The notes under the pieces are model-generated. The model saw only the letters and a list, made by a program, of their open reading frames with translations. It was not told the origin of the DNA and searched no databases. A stretch of 64,000 nucleotides of DNA. It comes from an uncultured Christensenella sp. (GTDB lineage: Bacteria; Bacillota; Clostridia; Christensenellales; CAG-917). A program made the position numbers and the translations under genes. Shown here piece by piece: positions 27,591 through 35,111 of the stretch. Within the stretch, counting starts at the first letter, position 1. Each line of letters opens with the position of its first letter. The DNA lies in assembly GCA_910584155.1 (NCBI GenBank), contig CAJTYG010000002.1, positions 28,884-92,883 on the forward strand. Reading direction: 5' to 3'.

Positions 27591-27646
27591 CTTATTGATA
27601 ATCATTATCATTAAGAATGTGCTTATTGATAATCATTATCAATAAG
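27591..27646. promoter_or_regulatory. Twin Fur/PerR-like palindromes
   Basis: Two copies of the 15-base palindrome TGATAATCATTATCA lie at 27596-27610 and 27627-27641, exactly matching the 7-1-7 Fur box of Gram-positive bacteria. The second extends to a perfect 12-1-12 palindrome (27622-27646); the first extends similarly with one mismatch. Centres are 31 bp apart. The nearest genes are the unknown membrane protein (-) and rnpB (+). Confidence 0.75.
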
Positions 27647-27679
27647 CCCTTAAATTATGACTGATTTTGCTTAAAATCA

Positions 27680-27933
27680 GGCAGTTTGTCTGCAAAAATC
27701 CGTACAATTTTACTTAAATATGAGCGATTTTATCTATAAAATACTATTTATTTTTGCTGAAAAGCAAACTGTTTTGCGTATAAAATATGCGCAATTTTGC
27801 GAAAATTTCAACTGATTTGTCTACAAAAAAATCTGTGTAATTTTGATGAAATTCGGACAGTTTTACTCTCAAAAAACCTATGTATTTTTGATAAAATTTA
27901 ATAGGTTTTGCTTGCAAAAATCTGTACAATATG
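27680..27933. repeat. Degenerate tandem array, about six 44-bp units, before rnpB
   Basis: Units begin near 27680, 27724, 27768, 27811, 27856 and 27902. Each follows the pattern CTGTTTTGcT, AAAAA, TCTGTGTAATTTT, GAAATT. The last, partial unit provides the probable rnpB promoter, and the first is most like it. Confidence 0.65.
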
Positions 27934-27938
27934 TTTTA
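27911..27938 (+). promoter_or_regulatory. Probable rnpB promoter
   Basis: TTGCTT followed after 16 bases by TATGTT lies immediately upstream of the RNase P RNA; TACAAT six bases earlier is an alternative -10. Both hexamers are imperfect. Confidence 0.45.
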
Positions 27939-27944
27939 ATTGTC

Positions 27945-28266
27945 TTGCGAGTTAGCCGAACGGTCGCATGAAATATTTGAGGAAAGTCCGAGCATCATAG
28001 GGCAAGGGTGCAGGGTAACTCCCTGTAAAGGCGACTTTAAGGACAGTGCAACAGAAAAATACCGCCGTTTTACGGTAAGGATGGAAAGGCGAGGTAAGAG
28101 CTCACCCACAATTTGGCGACAATGCGTGATGTAAACCCCACCCGATGCAAGATTGGAGCGCAACGTGTAGCCCGCACGCTCCGCACATCGCTTGAACGGT
28201 ACAGAAATGTACCGTCTAGATAGATGACCGTTTAAGACAGAACTCGGCTTACAGACTATCTCGCAT
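27945..28266 (+). ncRNA. rnpB: RNase P RNA
   Basis: This is the catalytic RNA of ribonuclease P, which trims tRNA 5' leaders. The universally conserved elements are present: GAGGAAAGTCCGAGCATC near the 5' end, the GCAGGGTAACTCCCTG helix, ACAGAAA, GGTAAGAGCTCACC, and GACAGAACTCGGCTTACAG near the 3' end. The terminal helix pairs TGCGAG (27946-27951) with CTCGCA (28260-28265). Length, about 320 nt, is on the short side of normal. It faces recN and is followed by a terminator and then a second copy of its last 60 nt with another terminator. Confidence 0.96.
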
Positions 28267-28269
28267 ATG

Positions 28270-28303
28270 GAAAAAGACAGCGCAAGAGCTGTCCTTTTTC
28301 TTG
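28270..28303 (+). terminator. rnpB terminator
   Basis: GACAGC, a GCAAGA loop and GCTGTC form a stem flanked by A and T runs, ending in CTTTTTCTT directly after the RNase P RNA. Confidence 0.85.
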
Positions 28304-28355
28304 TAGTTAAGTTATAAATAGACGAAGAAAACGGGCAGATATCTACACGGCGCCC

Positions 28356-28451
28356 GTACCGTCTAGATAGATGACCGTTTAAGACAGAACTCGGCTTATA
28401 GACTATCTCGCATATGAAAGAAGACAGCGCAAGAGCTGTCTTTTTCCTTAT
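28356..28451 (+). repeat. Tandem duplicate of the rnpB 3' end and terminator
   Basis: 28356-28451 repeats 28209-28303 almost base for base (period 147): the last conserved block including ACAGAACTCGGCTTA, the closing-helix strand CTCGCA and the terminator GACAGCGCAAGAGCTGTC with a T run. The copy lacks the rest of the RNA, so it cannot form RNase P. Its terminator may also serve the convergent recN transcript. Confidence 0.93.
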
Positions 28452-28503
28452 TCTAAAGCACTAAATAGCTGATTTTGCAAGCGTTTTAAAAGACGACTTT
28501 AAA

Positions 28504-30195
28504 TCAATTCAGGCTGTCCTTGTAGCGTTGCGCCCAAAGCTTCATTTCCTTTGCGTGAGGTATGGCGTATTTGCTGTAGTCGTTGCCTCCTATCAGCCTT
28601 GCAACCTCGTTTGTGTCGTCGTCGAGCAAGGTCACATGCGTGAGCGTCTTTCCGTTTTCGGTTGATTTTGCAATGAGATAATGGCTGTCCGCCATAGCGG
28701 CAAGGCTCGGCATATGGGTGACTGCTATAACCTGCCTGCCCCTTGAAATATTGCAAAGCTTTTCGGACACCACTGCGGATATATTACCCGAAATGCCCGT
28801 GTCTATCTCGTCAAACACCATAGTGCCTATGCCGTCGATGTCTGCGACAATGTTTTTTAATGCAAGCATAAAGCGTGACATTTCGCCGCCCGAAATGATT
28901 TTTGCAAGCGGCTTAAGTGGCTCGCCTACGTTTGGCGAAATCAAAAATTCCACCGTATCTGCGCCTTTTGCGCTTATTTCGTCCACGTCGTCTGTAGACT
29001 GTATATCGACTTTAAACGTCGAGCCGCCCATTCCGAGGTCCTTGAGTTCTTTGACCATTGACTCTTCAAATTCCGCCCCGACTTTTTTTCTGAGCTCGGA
29101 AAGCGTTTTTGCGGACTGCTTCAGCTTGCTTCCGCTTATCTTTATCAAATCCTCGAGCTCTTTCGTTCTGTCGCCTGCGTTTGCAAGCATATCCGCTTCT
29201 TCCTTTGCGTTGTCGTAAAAGTTCTTTAAAGCCTCATAGCTTCCGCCGTATTTGCGTAGCACGGCACGCACTTCGTCAAGCCTTTCTTCTATCTTGTCTG
29301 CGCTGCGGCTGTCAAAATCTACCTTATCGAGCATATCGGACAGCGTATCGCTTATATCTGCTATTTCTATTCTTGCACTGTTGAGCCTGTCGTTTAGCGC
29401 AGTGATACCGTCGTCATATGAGGCTATTGTGCTAAGCGCCGATATCGTGCTTTTCAGCTCTGCGCCTACGCCGCTGCCGTCATAGCCGTCAAGCAGTGAT
29501 TTGGCGGTCTGCAAGGCGGACAAAATCTTTTCCGTATTGCGGATACGCTTGCGCTGCGCAAGTAAGGTGTCCTCCTCGTCCTCGCCGACGTTTACACGCT
29601 CGATTTCCTCAATCTGATAGCTTAAAATATCCAAATGCCTTTCACGCTCGTCGCTGTTGCCGAATCGGCTCAGCTCACGCTTGTATCCGACATATGCCTC
29701 GTATGCGCTTGCTACGTCCGATTTTACGGCTTGAATTTTGTTTTCACCTATGCTGTCAAGCAAAACTATATGGTTTGCGCTTTTAAGCAGCGATTGGTGC
29801 TCGTGCTGACCGTGTATATCCACCAAAAGCTCCGTCAAGCCCTTTAGCATAGACAGTGTTGACACACGTCCGTTTATTCTACATTCGTTTTTGCCCTCGG
29901 CGGTCATCTTGCGGCGCAGAATTAGCACTTCCTCCGCCTCTATACCTATGTCGTTGAGATAGTCTGAAATCTGCGGATTGAGATAGCTCTCAAAGGTGGC
30001 TTGCACCACCGCATAGTCCGTACCGTAGCGTATGAGCGATTTGTCCGCCCTCTCGCCCAAAACAAAATTGAGCGAGTCTATAATGATAGACTTGCCTGCG
30101 CCCGTTTCACCGCTCAAAATGTTGAGCCCCTCCTGCAAGGTCAGCTCGAGCCTGTCGATGAGGGCTATGTTTTCAATGCAAAGCTGTCTGAGCAA
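28504..30195 (-). CDS. recN: DNA repair protein RecN
   Basis: RecN is an SMC-like ATPase that acts early in double-strand break repair. The 563-aa protein shows Walker A GETGAGKSIIIDSL near the N-terminus, a central Lys/Glu coiled-coil, the ABC signature ISGGEMSRFMLALK, and Walker B in VFDEIDTGISG. Length is normal. It is the last gene of the nadK-argR-recN operon, conserved in Bacillota; 42 bases separate it from argR. Confidence 0.97.
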   Translation of the reverse strand: MLRQLCIENIALIDRLELTLQEGLNILSGETGAGKSIIIDSLNFVLGERADKSLIRYGTDYAVVQATFESYLNPQISDYLNDIGIEAEEVLILRRKMTAEGKNECRINGRVSTLSMLKGLTELLVDIHGQHEHQSLLKSANHIVLLDSIGENKIQAVKSDVASAYEAYVGYKRELSRFGNSDERERHLDILSYQIEEIERVNVGEDEEDTLLAQRKRIRNTEKILSALQTAKSLLDGYDGSGVGAELKSTISALSTIASYDDGITALNDRLNSARIEIADISDTLSDMLDKVDFDSRSADKIEERLDEVRAVLRKYGGSYEALKNFYDNAKEEADMLANAGDRTKELEDLIKISGSKLKQSAKTLSELRKKVGAEFEESMVKELKDLGMGGSTFKVDIQSTDDVDEISAKGADTVEFLISPNVGEPLKPLAKIISGGEMSRFMLALKNIVADIDGIGTMVFDEIDTGISGNISAVVSEKLCNISRGRQVIAVTHMPSLAAMADSHYLIAKSTENGKTLTHVTLLDDDTNEVARLIGGNDYSKYAIPHAKEMKLWAQRYKDSLN

Positions 30196-30237
30196 TTTAT
30201 GCCTCTTTTTTGATTATCCGAGTTCAGTATGTAAAAT

Positions 30238-30705
30238 TTAAATTTTTGCGCTTTCCAACAAAGCCTCAAGCCTTTCACGCACAAGTTCGGTGTGATTTGG
30301 ATCATCTATTGCGACAAATATCGTATTGTCGCCTGCGATAACGCCCAATACCTCGTCAAAGCTGAGCTTGTCGATGAGCTCCGCTGCAGGACCTGCGCTG
30401 CCCACTTCCGTTTTGAGCACCACTAAATTGTATGAGCTGCGTATGGAAAGCACTGTGTTTTTAAACATATTGAGAAATTTGTCGGACGCAGCGCTTTCCT
30501 TTGTGCGCTGCACGGCATACTTATAATGCCTGCCGTCCGCCGCAAGCGTTTTGATGATGCCCATATCCTTGATGTCACGGGATATGGTAGCCTGCGTGAT
30601 GTTAAATCCCTCTTTTTTGAGATACTCTACGAGTTCCTCTTGCGTGTCAATGTCGTGTTTTGAAATGATGTCCAAAATTTTGAGTTGACGGTTTGCTCTT
30701 GTCAT
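30238..30705 (-). CDS. argR: Arginine repressor
   Basis: ArgR is the hexameric arginine-responsive regulator of arginine synthesis and breakdown. The 155-aa protein has the winged-helix DNA-binding domain with QATISRDIKDMGIIK (residues 38-52) and a C-terminal oligomerisation and arginine-binding domain with VIAGDNTIFVA. Between nadK and recN is its usual place in Bacillota. No arginine genes are in the window. Confidence 0.96.
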   Translation of the reverse strand: MTRANRQLKILDIISKHDIDTQEELVEYLKKEGFNITQATISRDIKDMGIIKTLAADGRHYKYAVQRTKESAASDKFLNMFKNTVLSIRSSYNLVVLKTEVGSAGPAAELIDKLSFDEVLGVIAGDNTIFVAIDDPNHTELVRERLEALLESAKI

Positions 30706-30766
30706 TTTTTCCTTACCTTACCTTTTGCTGTTTTTAATATATAAACGTATTTCCCTGTTGACAGTT

Positions 30767-31567
30767 TTATTTTGATGAGGTGGTGCCCCATCTGTTCATC
30801 TTGCTTAGCAGCTTATTATAGAAGCTGCTGTTGCCTGCGCTGATAAATTTTGCGGTTTGCGACGATTTTGATACGGTCACGGCTTCGCCCACCTTCAATA
30901 TGCCGTCGTTTCCACCGTCTATGGATACAACTGCGTCGTGTTCGCCTCCGAGCGTGATTTTTACGCAAGACGACGAGCTGACTACAAGCGGACGGGAATG
31001 CATCGAATGGGCGCATATAGGTATTATCTCAAATGCGTCCACGTCGGGCGCAAGCACGGGACCTCCCGCAGACAGCGCATATGCCGTCGAGCCCGCAGGT
31101 GAAGAAACTATAATTCCGTCGCTGTGAAAGCTGTCCGCAAAGCTGCCGTCAACGCTTACGTCAAGCGTGATAGGACGGGTGCCCGCCGTTTTTATAACGA
31201 CTTCGTTGAGTGCGTTTTGCTGTTTTGCGCCGTTTATGCTCACGTCAAGCAGCATACGGCTGACAGTATCGCCGTGTATAAGCGTATCCGCAATTTTTTT
31301 TGGATCGGCGTCCTGCTCGAACGAGGTCAAAAAGCCGAGATTGCCGAGATTGACGCCCAAAATCGCAATATTCCTGCCGCCAACCGCACGCACTGCGTCA
31401 AGCATAGTGCCGTCGCCGCCAAATACCAAAACAACGTCCGTATCGGGCGCAATCTCTCTGCGGTTTTCGCACTCGCAAACAACGTGCTCTTTTGACAGAA
31501 TTTCAAGCACGTCTTTACGTGTAGCATGCAGGCTCATATTGGGTTTTGTTATAACGGATATTTTCAT
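30767..31567 (-). CDS. nadK: NAD kinase
   Basis: NadK phosphorylates NAD to NADP. The 266-aa protein carries GGDGTMLDAVR, GVNLGNLGFLTSF and SSPAGSTAYALSAGGP, the three defining motifs. The ATG at 31567 has GAGGAG upstream. It opens the nadK-argR-recN operon; in many Bacillota tlyA directly precedes it, but here tlyA is 1.4 kb away behind an intergenic region full of repeats. Confidence 0.97.
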   Translation of the reverse strand: MKISVITKPNMSLHATRKDVLEILSKEHVVCECENRREIAPDTDVVLVFGGDGTMLDAVRAVGGRNIAILGVNLGNLGFLTSFEQDADPKKIADTLIHGDTVSRMLLDVSINGAKQQNALNEVVIKTAGTRPITLDVSVDGSFADSFHSDGIIVSSPAGSTAYALSAGGPVLAPDVDAFEIIPICAHSMHSRPLVVSSSSCVKITLGGEHDAVVSIDGGNDGILKVGEAVTVSKSSQTAKFISAGNSSFYNKLLSKMNRWGTTSSK

Positions 31568-31590
31568 AACTCCTCACAGTATGCGCACGT

Positions 31591-31619
31591 ATTATACACT
31601 ATCAAAAAATTTTATTCAA
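31591..31619 (-). promoter_or_regulatory. Promoter of nadK-argR-recN
   Basis: On the minus strand TTGAAT (31614-31619) and a perfect TATAAT (31591-31596) are 17 bases apart. The predicted start near 31584 leaves a leader of about 17 nt with a GAGGAG ribosome site. A single TGCGCAC arm (31582-31588) overlaps the start. Confidence 0.8.
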
Positions 31620-31980
31620 GCATAAAGTGAATTTTTATTCAAAAAATGTATAAAACGTATACATTTAAATACGTGTAAAGATGTGTTCGACGGGTACTTT
31701 AAATTAAAATACCCCCCTCTTTCCGGTCTCGCCGGTATTTCTCCCCCACTCAAACTTAGATGCGTGCGGTAGCTCGCTCGTTCACTACATATATTTCCGT
31801 CGTTCGTGGGGGCGACAATCGGTCTGCGCAAACAGCTGACGACGCCTCGTTATTTCACTCGTTCACGGGCATAAAAACAACACTTGCCCGTTCACTTGTA
31901 CTAAGAGCGTGCTTGACACTCAATTTAGCGCTCGCCTTGCAAGCGCTTATCTAAGCTTCGCAACAAGCGTATGTTATGTT

Positions 31981-32134
31981 GACAATCCCCTCACCGCTCC
32001 GCTTTCGCTTTGCGGAGCTCCCCTTACTAAGGGGAGCCATAATAGGGAATTGTAGCCATAATTACGTTTGTTATTGCTTCATACCTCATAATGACGGACG
32101 TTCTGGATTGCTTCGGCATAGCCTCGCAATGACG
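31981..32134 (+). repeat. 154-bp composite dispersed repeat, copy 1
   Basis: It starts GACAATCCCCTCACCGC, contains the hairpin CTCCGC...GCGGAG and the stem CCCCTTACTAAGGGG, and ends with the GGATTGCTTCGG...CCTCGCAATGACG hairpin. It is almost identical over its whole length to 32293-32446. Confidence 0.95.
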
Positions 32135-32292
32135 GATGATAAAATCGGCACTTTTTGCACGCCAACGCTTATATATAAGCATTGTCTTTGCTTAGTTTGA
32201 TTTTATCTTCACTACCGCACACGTCATCGTTTGCTATTATATCAATCTGCCGTATTAAACAAACTGTATTTCGCACGATGTCGTGTTTGGTG

Positions 32293-32446
32293 GACAATCT
32301 CCTCACCGCTCCGCTTGCGCTTTGCGGAGCTCCCCTTACTAAGGGGAGCCATAATAGGGAATTGTAGCCATAATTACGTTTGTTATTGCTTCATACCTCA
32401 TAATGACGGACGTTCTGGATTGCTTCGGCATAGCCTCGCAATGACG
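32293..32446 (+). repeat. 154-bp composite dispersed repeat, copy 2
   Basis: Direct repeat of 31981-32134, 312 bases downstream, with only a few substitutions. Shorter relatives of its first half occur at 32698-32748 and 34889-34944, and of its second half at 27514-27545, 34613-34648 and 61842-61881. Confidence 0.95.
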
Positions 32447-32469
32447 AATAAAATATGTAACAACTATTG

Positions 32470-32503
32470 TTAATTTCGCAAAAGTGGGAATTCACTTCCC
32501 ACT
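32470..32503. repeat. Palindromic element CGCAAAAGTGGGAATTC..., copy 1
   Basis: A nearly perfect palindrome centred on GAATTCAC (GCAAAAGTGGGAA with TTCCCACTTTTGC). A second copy with one arm change lies at 34957-34990; both are followed by CACC(T/C)TAT. Confidence 0.85.
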
Positions 32504-32697
32504 TTTGCACCTTATACGCACGTAGTGCACCTCACCAAACAAAAGATTATGCGGAACGATGTTTGAGTTTGCAACGACATTCCGATTTGATAGCATATAA
32601 TCTTAGGGGTCCCCGCAAAATGCCCCTATTTTGTGGGGTTAATTAGCGGTTAGTAACGAGCAAATCAAGTCAAGGCGAACGATTGCTTGCAATATGT

Positions 32698-32748
32698 TGA
32701 CAATCCCCTCAGTCCCTGCGGTGACAGCTCCCCTTACTAAGGGCAGCC
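32698..32748 (+). repeat. CAATCCCC-type dispersed repeat
   Basis: GACAATCCCCTCAGTCC, a short hairpin and CTCCCCTTACTAAGGGCAGCC: a short version of the first half of the 154-bp element. The 50 bases before it (AATCAAGTC...ATTGCTTGC) also recur near 34550. Confidence 0.8.
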
Positions 32749-32838
32749 TAATAAATTGCAAGCTATCGAAGCCAAACACGCCGATTTGCGAGCATTCGGC
32801 GCAATAAACAATTAGCAATTCGCAACTAAATTTTTATA

Positions 32839-32868
32839 TTGACATTTGTCTTGCTGATGTTATATATT
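32839..32868 (+). promoter_or_regulatory. Promoter of the 40-aa membrane peptide gene
   Basis: A perfect -35 TTGACA (32839-32844) is followed by TATATA (spacer 16) or TATATT (spacer 18). The start point would fall at about 32873-32875, at or next to the ATG at 32875, so the transcript would be leaderless. Confidence 0.7.
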
Positions 32869-32874
32869 CAATAT

Positions 32875-32997
32875 ATGATTACACAGTTGCTTTGCATATC
32901 CGAAATGGGCGTTAAAATAGTCGCAGGACTGTCGGGACTTGTCGTCGGCATAGTTATTCTTGTGCTTTTTATAATACGCTCAAAAAAGAAGGGCTGA
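32875..32997 (+). CDS. 40-aa single-span membrane peptide
   Basis: Not a family I recognise. The 40-residue product begins MITQLLCISEMGVKI and has one hydrophobic helix (about residues 13-35) with three Gly spaced 3-4 apart (GLSGLVVG). It ends in the basic tail RSKKKG, predicting N-out, C-in topology. A strong promoter sits directly upstream and there is no room for a Shine-Dalgarno, so translation would be leaderless from 32875; an internal ATG at 32905 is an alternative. The stop is 3 bases from the convergent tlyA stop. Small size, one span and a basic tail resemble type I toxins and small regulatory membrane peptides, but no antitoxin RNA is proven. Confidence 0.65.
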   Translation: MITQLLCISEMGVKIVAGLSGLVVGIVILVLFIIRSKKKG

Positions 32998-33000
32998 CTG

Positions 33001-33708
33001 CTATTTGGCAATATACAATAAATATTCAATATTTTTGTTTTGATACCGCACGGGCGATTCGGCGGTATTTTTTATTGTAAAGCCCTCTGATATCGCAAAG
33101 GCTTTTATGCCGTCAAGCGCACGCATACGAAGCTTCTCGCTTGTCACTATTCCGCTTTTTGTAAGCGCAGTTCTGTCAAGCTCAAACTGCGGCTTTACAA
33201 GCACGACCGCCTCTCCTCCCTGCTTCAGTATGCGATAGATTTCGGGCAAAACAAGCTTGAGCGATATAAAGCTCACGTCCGAGCAAACAAAATCTACAGG
33301 CACAAAGTCTGCCGGCAACGCCCTTGCATTAGCACGCAGAAACCTCACTTTGCCGCTATTTAAAATACCGTCGGACAGTGCGCAGTCCGCAACGTCAACG
33401 GCTATGATTTCGGCAGCTCCGTGCCGCAATAAACAGTCTGTAAAACCGCCGTTTGAACAGCCTATATCGGCGCAAATTTTATCTTTTACGTTTAAATTGA
33501 ACCTTAAAAACGCTTCCTCGAGCTTATATGCGCCCTGCGACGCATAGTTGTCGTCGGATACCTCCACTATATCGCTGGCGCATACGTCAAAAGACGGCTT
33601 TAAGATTGTTTTTCCGTTGACCGAAACAGCTCCCGTCAATACGAGATTTTCCGCATAGGTGCGGGACCGCAAATCATATTTTTCAAGCAGAAATTTGTCA
33701 AGGCGCAT
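33001..33708 (-). CDS. tlyA: TlyA family rRNA 2'-O-methyltransferase / hemolysin-like protein
   Basis: TlyA proteins methylate 16S and, in some species, 23S rRNA ribose 2'-OH. The protein starts with an S4 RNA-binding domain (MRLDKFLLEKYDLRSRTYAENLV in part) and continues into a Rossmann methyltransferase with DIGCSNGGFTDCLL as the SAM motif and VLVKPQFEL (Lys) later. I prefer the ATG at 33708 to the one at 33729, which lies inside the upstream gene; neither has a clear ribosome site. About 235 aa, slightly short for the family. It follows the membrane-protein gene with an 11-base gap. Confidence 0.9.
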   Translation of the reverse strand: MRLDKFLLEKYDLRSRTYAENLVLTGAVSVNGKTILKPSFDVCASDIVEVSDDNYASQGAYKLEEAFLRFNLNVKDKICADIGCSNGGFTDCLLRHGAAEIIAVDVADCALSDGILNSGKVRFLRANARALPADFVPVDFVCSDVSFISLKLVLPEIYRILKQGGEAVVLVKPQFELDRTALTKSGIVTSEKLRMRALDGIKAFAISEGFTIKNTAESPVRYQNKNIEYLLYIAK

Positions 33709-33718
33709 AATGCGTAAA

Positions 33719-34483
33719 TCAGCCCTCATTGCCGTTTTTATCGGCAGATTTGTTTTTTTCGGCTTTCTTTTGCTTCTTTTGAGCGCTTTCCTTTTTGCGT
33801 ATTTTGCGCTCGTCCTTGTTGAAAACGGATATTATACGTGCCACAAACATAACAAAATCCTTAGAATTGTTTATGGCAATGTTTTTCATAAACGCCTTGC
33901 CGCCTATCGTAAGCGCTGATACCACTGCGGAAATGATGATGGACAGCCATCTCTGCCAGCTTGCGTCAAGCGTAAGCGTAATTTTGACAACTACTGCGGC
34001 GGAGCATGCGCCCGAAATGATGCCGAAGATATCGCCTATGACGTCGTTGCATATGCTCGACACCGTTCCGCTGTTTTTGACGAGCCACAGCGCAGTTTTT
34101 GCGCCGTACACCTTGCGTGACGCCATCGATGCGATGGGCGGTACGTCGCAGGACGTGACGGCTACACCGATAGCGTCAAAAAGTATACTTGCAAGTATCA
34201 AAAACGCAAGCAAAAGTATGATGACGACTATCTGCTCCGCAGAGGCGGTAAGCTCGCTTAAAAAGCTGAAAAAGCCCGCTAAAACAAAGGATATTACTGC
34301 AGCCTTAAGCCACCACAAATTGCGCTTCTTTTTTGTTTTTTTGCGCTTCTGATCGCCTGTATCGGGCTGCTTTGCGTCAGCTTTATCCTCTTTTGTTTGC
34401 GCAGAAGAAACAGCCACACGCTCTAAGCCTGTGGTTGCTTCGTCTACACTTTTGTTTTCGTGATTGTCGTTGATAGAGTCCAA
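33719..34483 (-). CDS. Uncharacterised multi-span membrane protein with charged termini
   Basis: I cannot name a family with confidence. The 254-aa product has a hydrophilic N-terminus (residues 1-55, ending KRKKTKKKR), about four hydrophobic segments (about residues 59-80, 85-105, 145-165, 180-200), and a Lys-rich C-terminus (KKQKKAEKNK). The central SCDVPPIASMASRKVYGAK and NVIGDIFGIISG-like stretches suggest a conserved core. The start is a TTG at 34483 with AAAGGA well spaced; no ATG occurs before mid-protein. It is co-transcribed with tlyA. A related gene often sits near tlyA in Clostridia, sometimes labelled a CorB/DUF21-like transporter; I do not claim that. Confidence 0.8.
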   Translation of the reverse strand: MDSINDNHENKSVDEATTGLERVAVSSAQTKEDKADAKQPDTGDQKRKKTKKKRNLWWLKAAVISFVLAGFFSFLSELTASAEQIVVIILLLAFLILASILFDAIGVAVTSCDVPPIASMASRKVYGAKTALWLVKNSGTVSSICNDVIGDIFGIISGACSAAVVVKITLTLDASWQRWLSIIISAVVSALTIGGKAFMKNIAINNSKDFVMFVARIISVFNKDERKIRKKESAQKKQKKAEKNKSADKNGNEG

Positions 34484-34535
34484 GTTTATCCTTTATATTG
34501 ATTATTTATTACGATGTGAAACCATATATGTTGCC

Positions 34536-34803
34536 GTGCGATAGTAGCAAAATCAAGTCGGGGCTTAGACATTGCTTGCGATATGAGGTTTTTTACAATC
34601 CCCTTGTTTACGTTCTGGATTGCTTCGGCGTAGCCTCGCAATGACGAGTGAGAAAATCAGCGTCTTTGGCTTTCGATTGCTCGCAGTTTTTTTGTATTCA
34701 CTTTTAAAGAAAGATGTTACACATTGACTGATGATTTTATCTCTCAAACATTCCTGCAAGCAATCGGTAGCCCTGACTTGATTTTCTCACTACTACCGCA
34801 CAA
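34536..34803. repeat. Inverted-repeat pair enclosing about 165 bp
   Basis: The left arm 34536-34586 and the right arm 34752-34803 (reverse complement) share GTGCG(A/G)TAGTAG, AAAATCAAGTC, GGGC and ATTGCTTGC blocks with small differences. A third, direct relative lies at 32652-32690. No transposase is present; it looks like a small non-coding mobile or dispersed element. Confidence 0.6.
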
Positions 34804-34888
34804 GCTAAAACTGCGCTACACACTTTCCCGTAAATGGCTGTGGAATATCTCGCTCCATTTACATTCGCTTGTTTTATCTTGTTTGGTG

Positions 34889-34944
34889 TACAATCCCCTC
34901 AGTCTGCTACGCAGACAGCTCCCCTTACTAAGGGTAGCCATAAT
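34889..34944 (+). repeat. CAATCCCC-type dispersed repeat
   Basis: ACAATCCCCTCAGTC, hairpin TCTGC-TACG-CAGA, then CTCCCCTTACTAAGGGTAGCC. Same family as 31981, 32293 and 32698. Confidence 0.85.
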
Positions 34945-35072
34945 TTGATTATATTTCGCAAAAGTGGGAATTCACTTCCCGCTTTTGCACCCTATGTCGC
35001 ATACTGCGACAGGCGTTTGCGCTTACAGCAAAACTCGCATTTATGCGATTTTGCGTACCGAGCATAGCGAGG

Positions 35073-35110
35073 TGTAACATTCGGCGCAAATAATAACGCC
35101 GATTTTTTTG
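35073..35110 (+). terminator. Terminator-like hairpin with T7 tail (+ strand)
   Basis: CGGCG and CGCCG arms enclose a 10-base AT-rich loop and are followed by GATTTTTTT on the plus strand. No plus-strand gene lies upstream, so it may be a remnant, a stop for read-through, or part of the boundary of the structured RNA, whose 3' end lies next to it on the other strand. Confidence 0.55.
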
Positions 35111-35111
35111 C

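Larger units (their letters stand above)
27498..27940. other. Intergenic region with repeats and operator-like sites
   Basis: No gene is seen between the unknown membrane protein and rnpB. The stretch holds a dispersed hairpin repeat, twin Fur-box palindromes and a degenerate 44-bp array, each listed separately. Confidence 0.7.
31620..32838. other. Gene-poor region rich in dispersed and inverted repeats
   Basis: No convincing gene is seen. It holds a near-perfect 23-base palindrome (31692-31714), two copies of a 154-bp composite repeat, a palindromic AAAAGTGGGAATTC element (32470-32503), an imperfect 60-base hairpin (32543-32604, arms AAGATTAT/ATAATCTT), a strong hairpin CCCCGCAAAAT/ATTTTGTGGGG (about 32616-32643) and a further CAATCCCC element (32698-32748). 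Confidence 0.7.
34484..35072. other. Intergenic repeat cluster
   Basis: No gene is seen. An inverted pair (34536-34586 and 34752-34803) shares TAGTAG, AAAATCAAGTC and ATTGCTTGC blocks. Between them lies a GGATTGCTTCGG...CCTCGCAATGACG hairpin (34613-34648). A CAATCCCC/CCCCTTACTAAGGG element lies at 34889-34944 and the second palindromic AAAAGTGGGAATTC element at 34957-34990. Confidence 0.75.

Noticed and set aside
32440..32700. A second structured RNA
   Set aside because: Two hairpins (32543-32604 and about 32616-32643) are clear, but no promoter was found and the stretch is surrounded by dispersed repeats, so it is more simply part of the repeat cluster.
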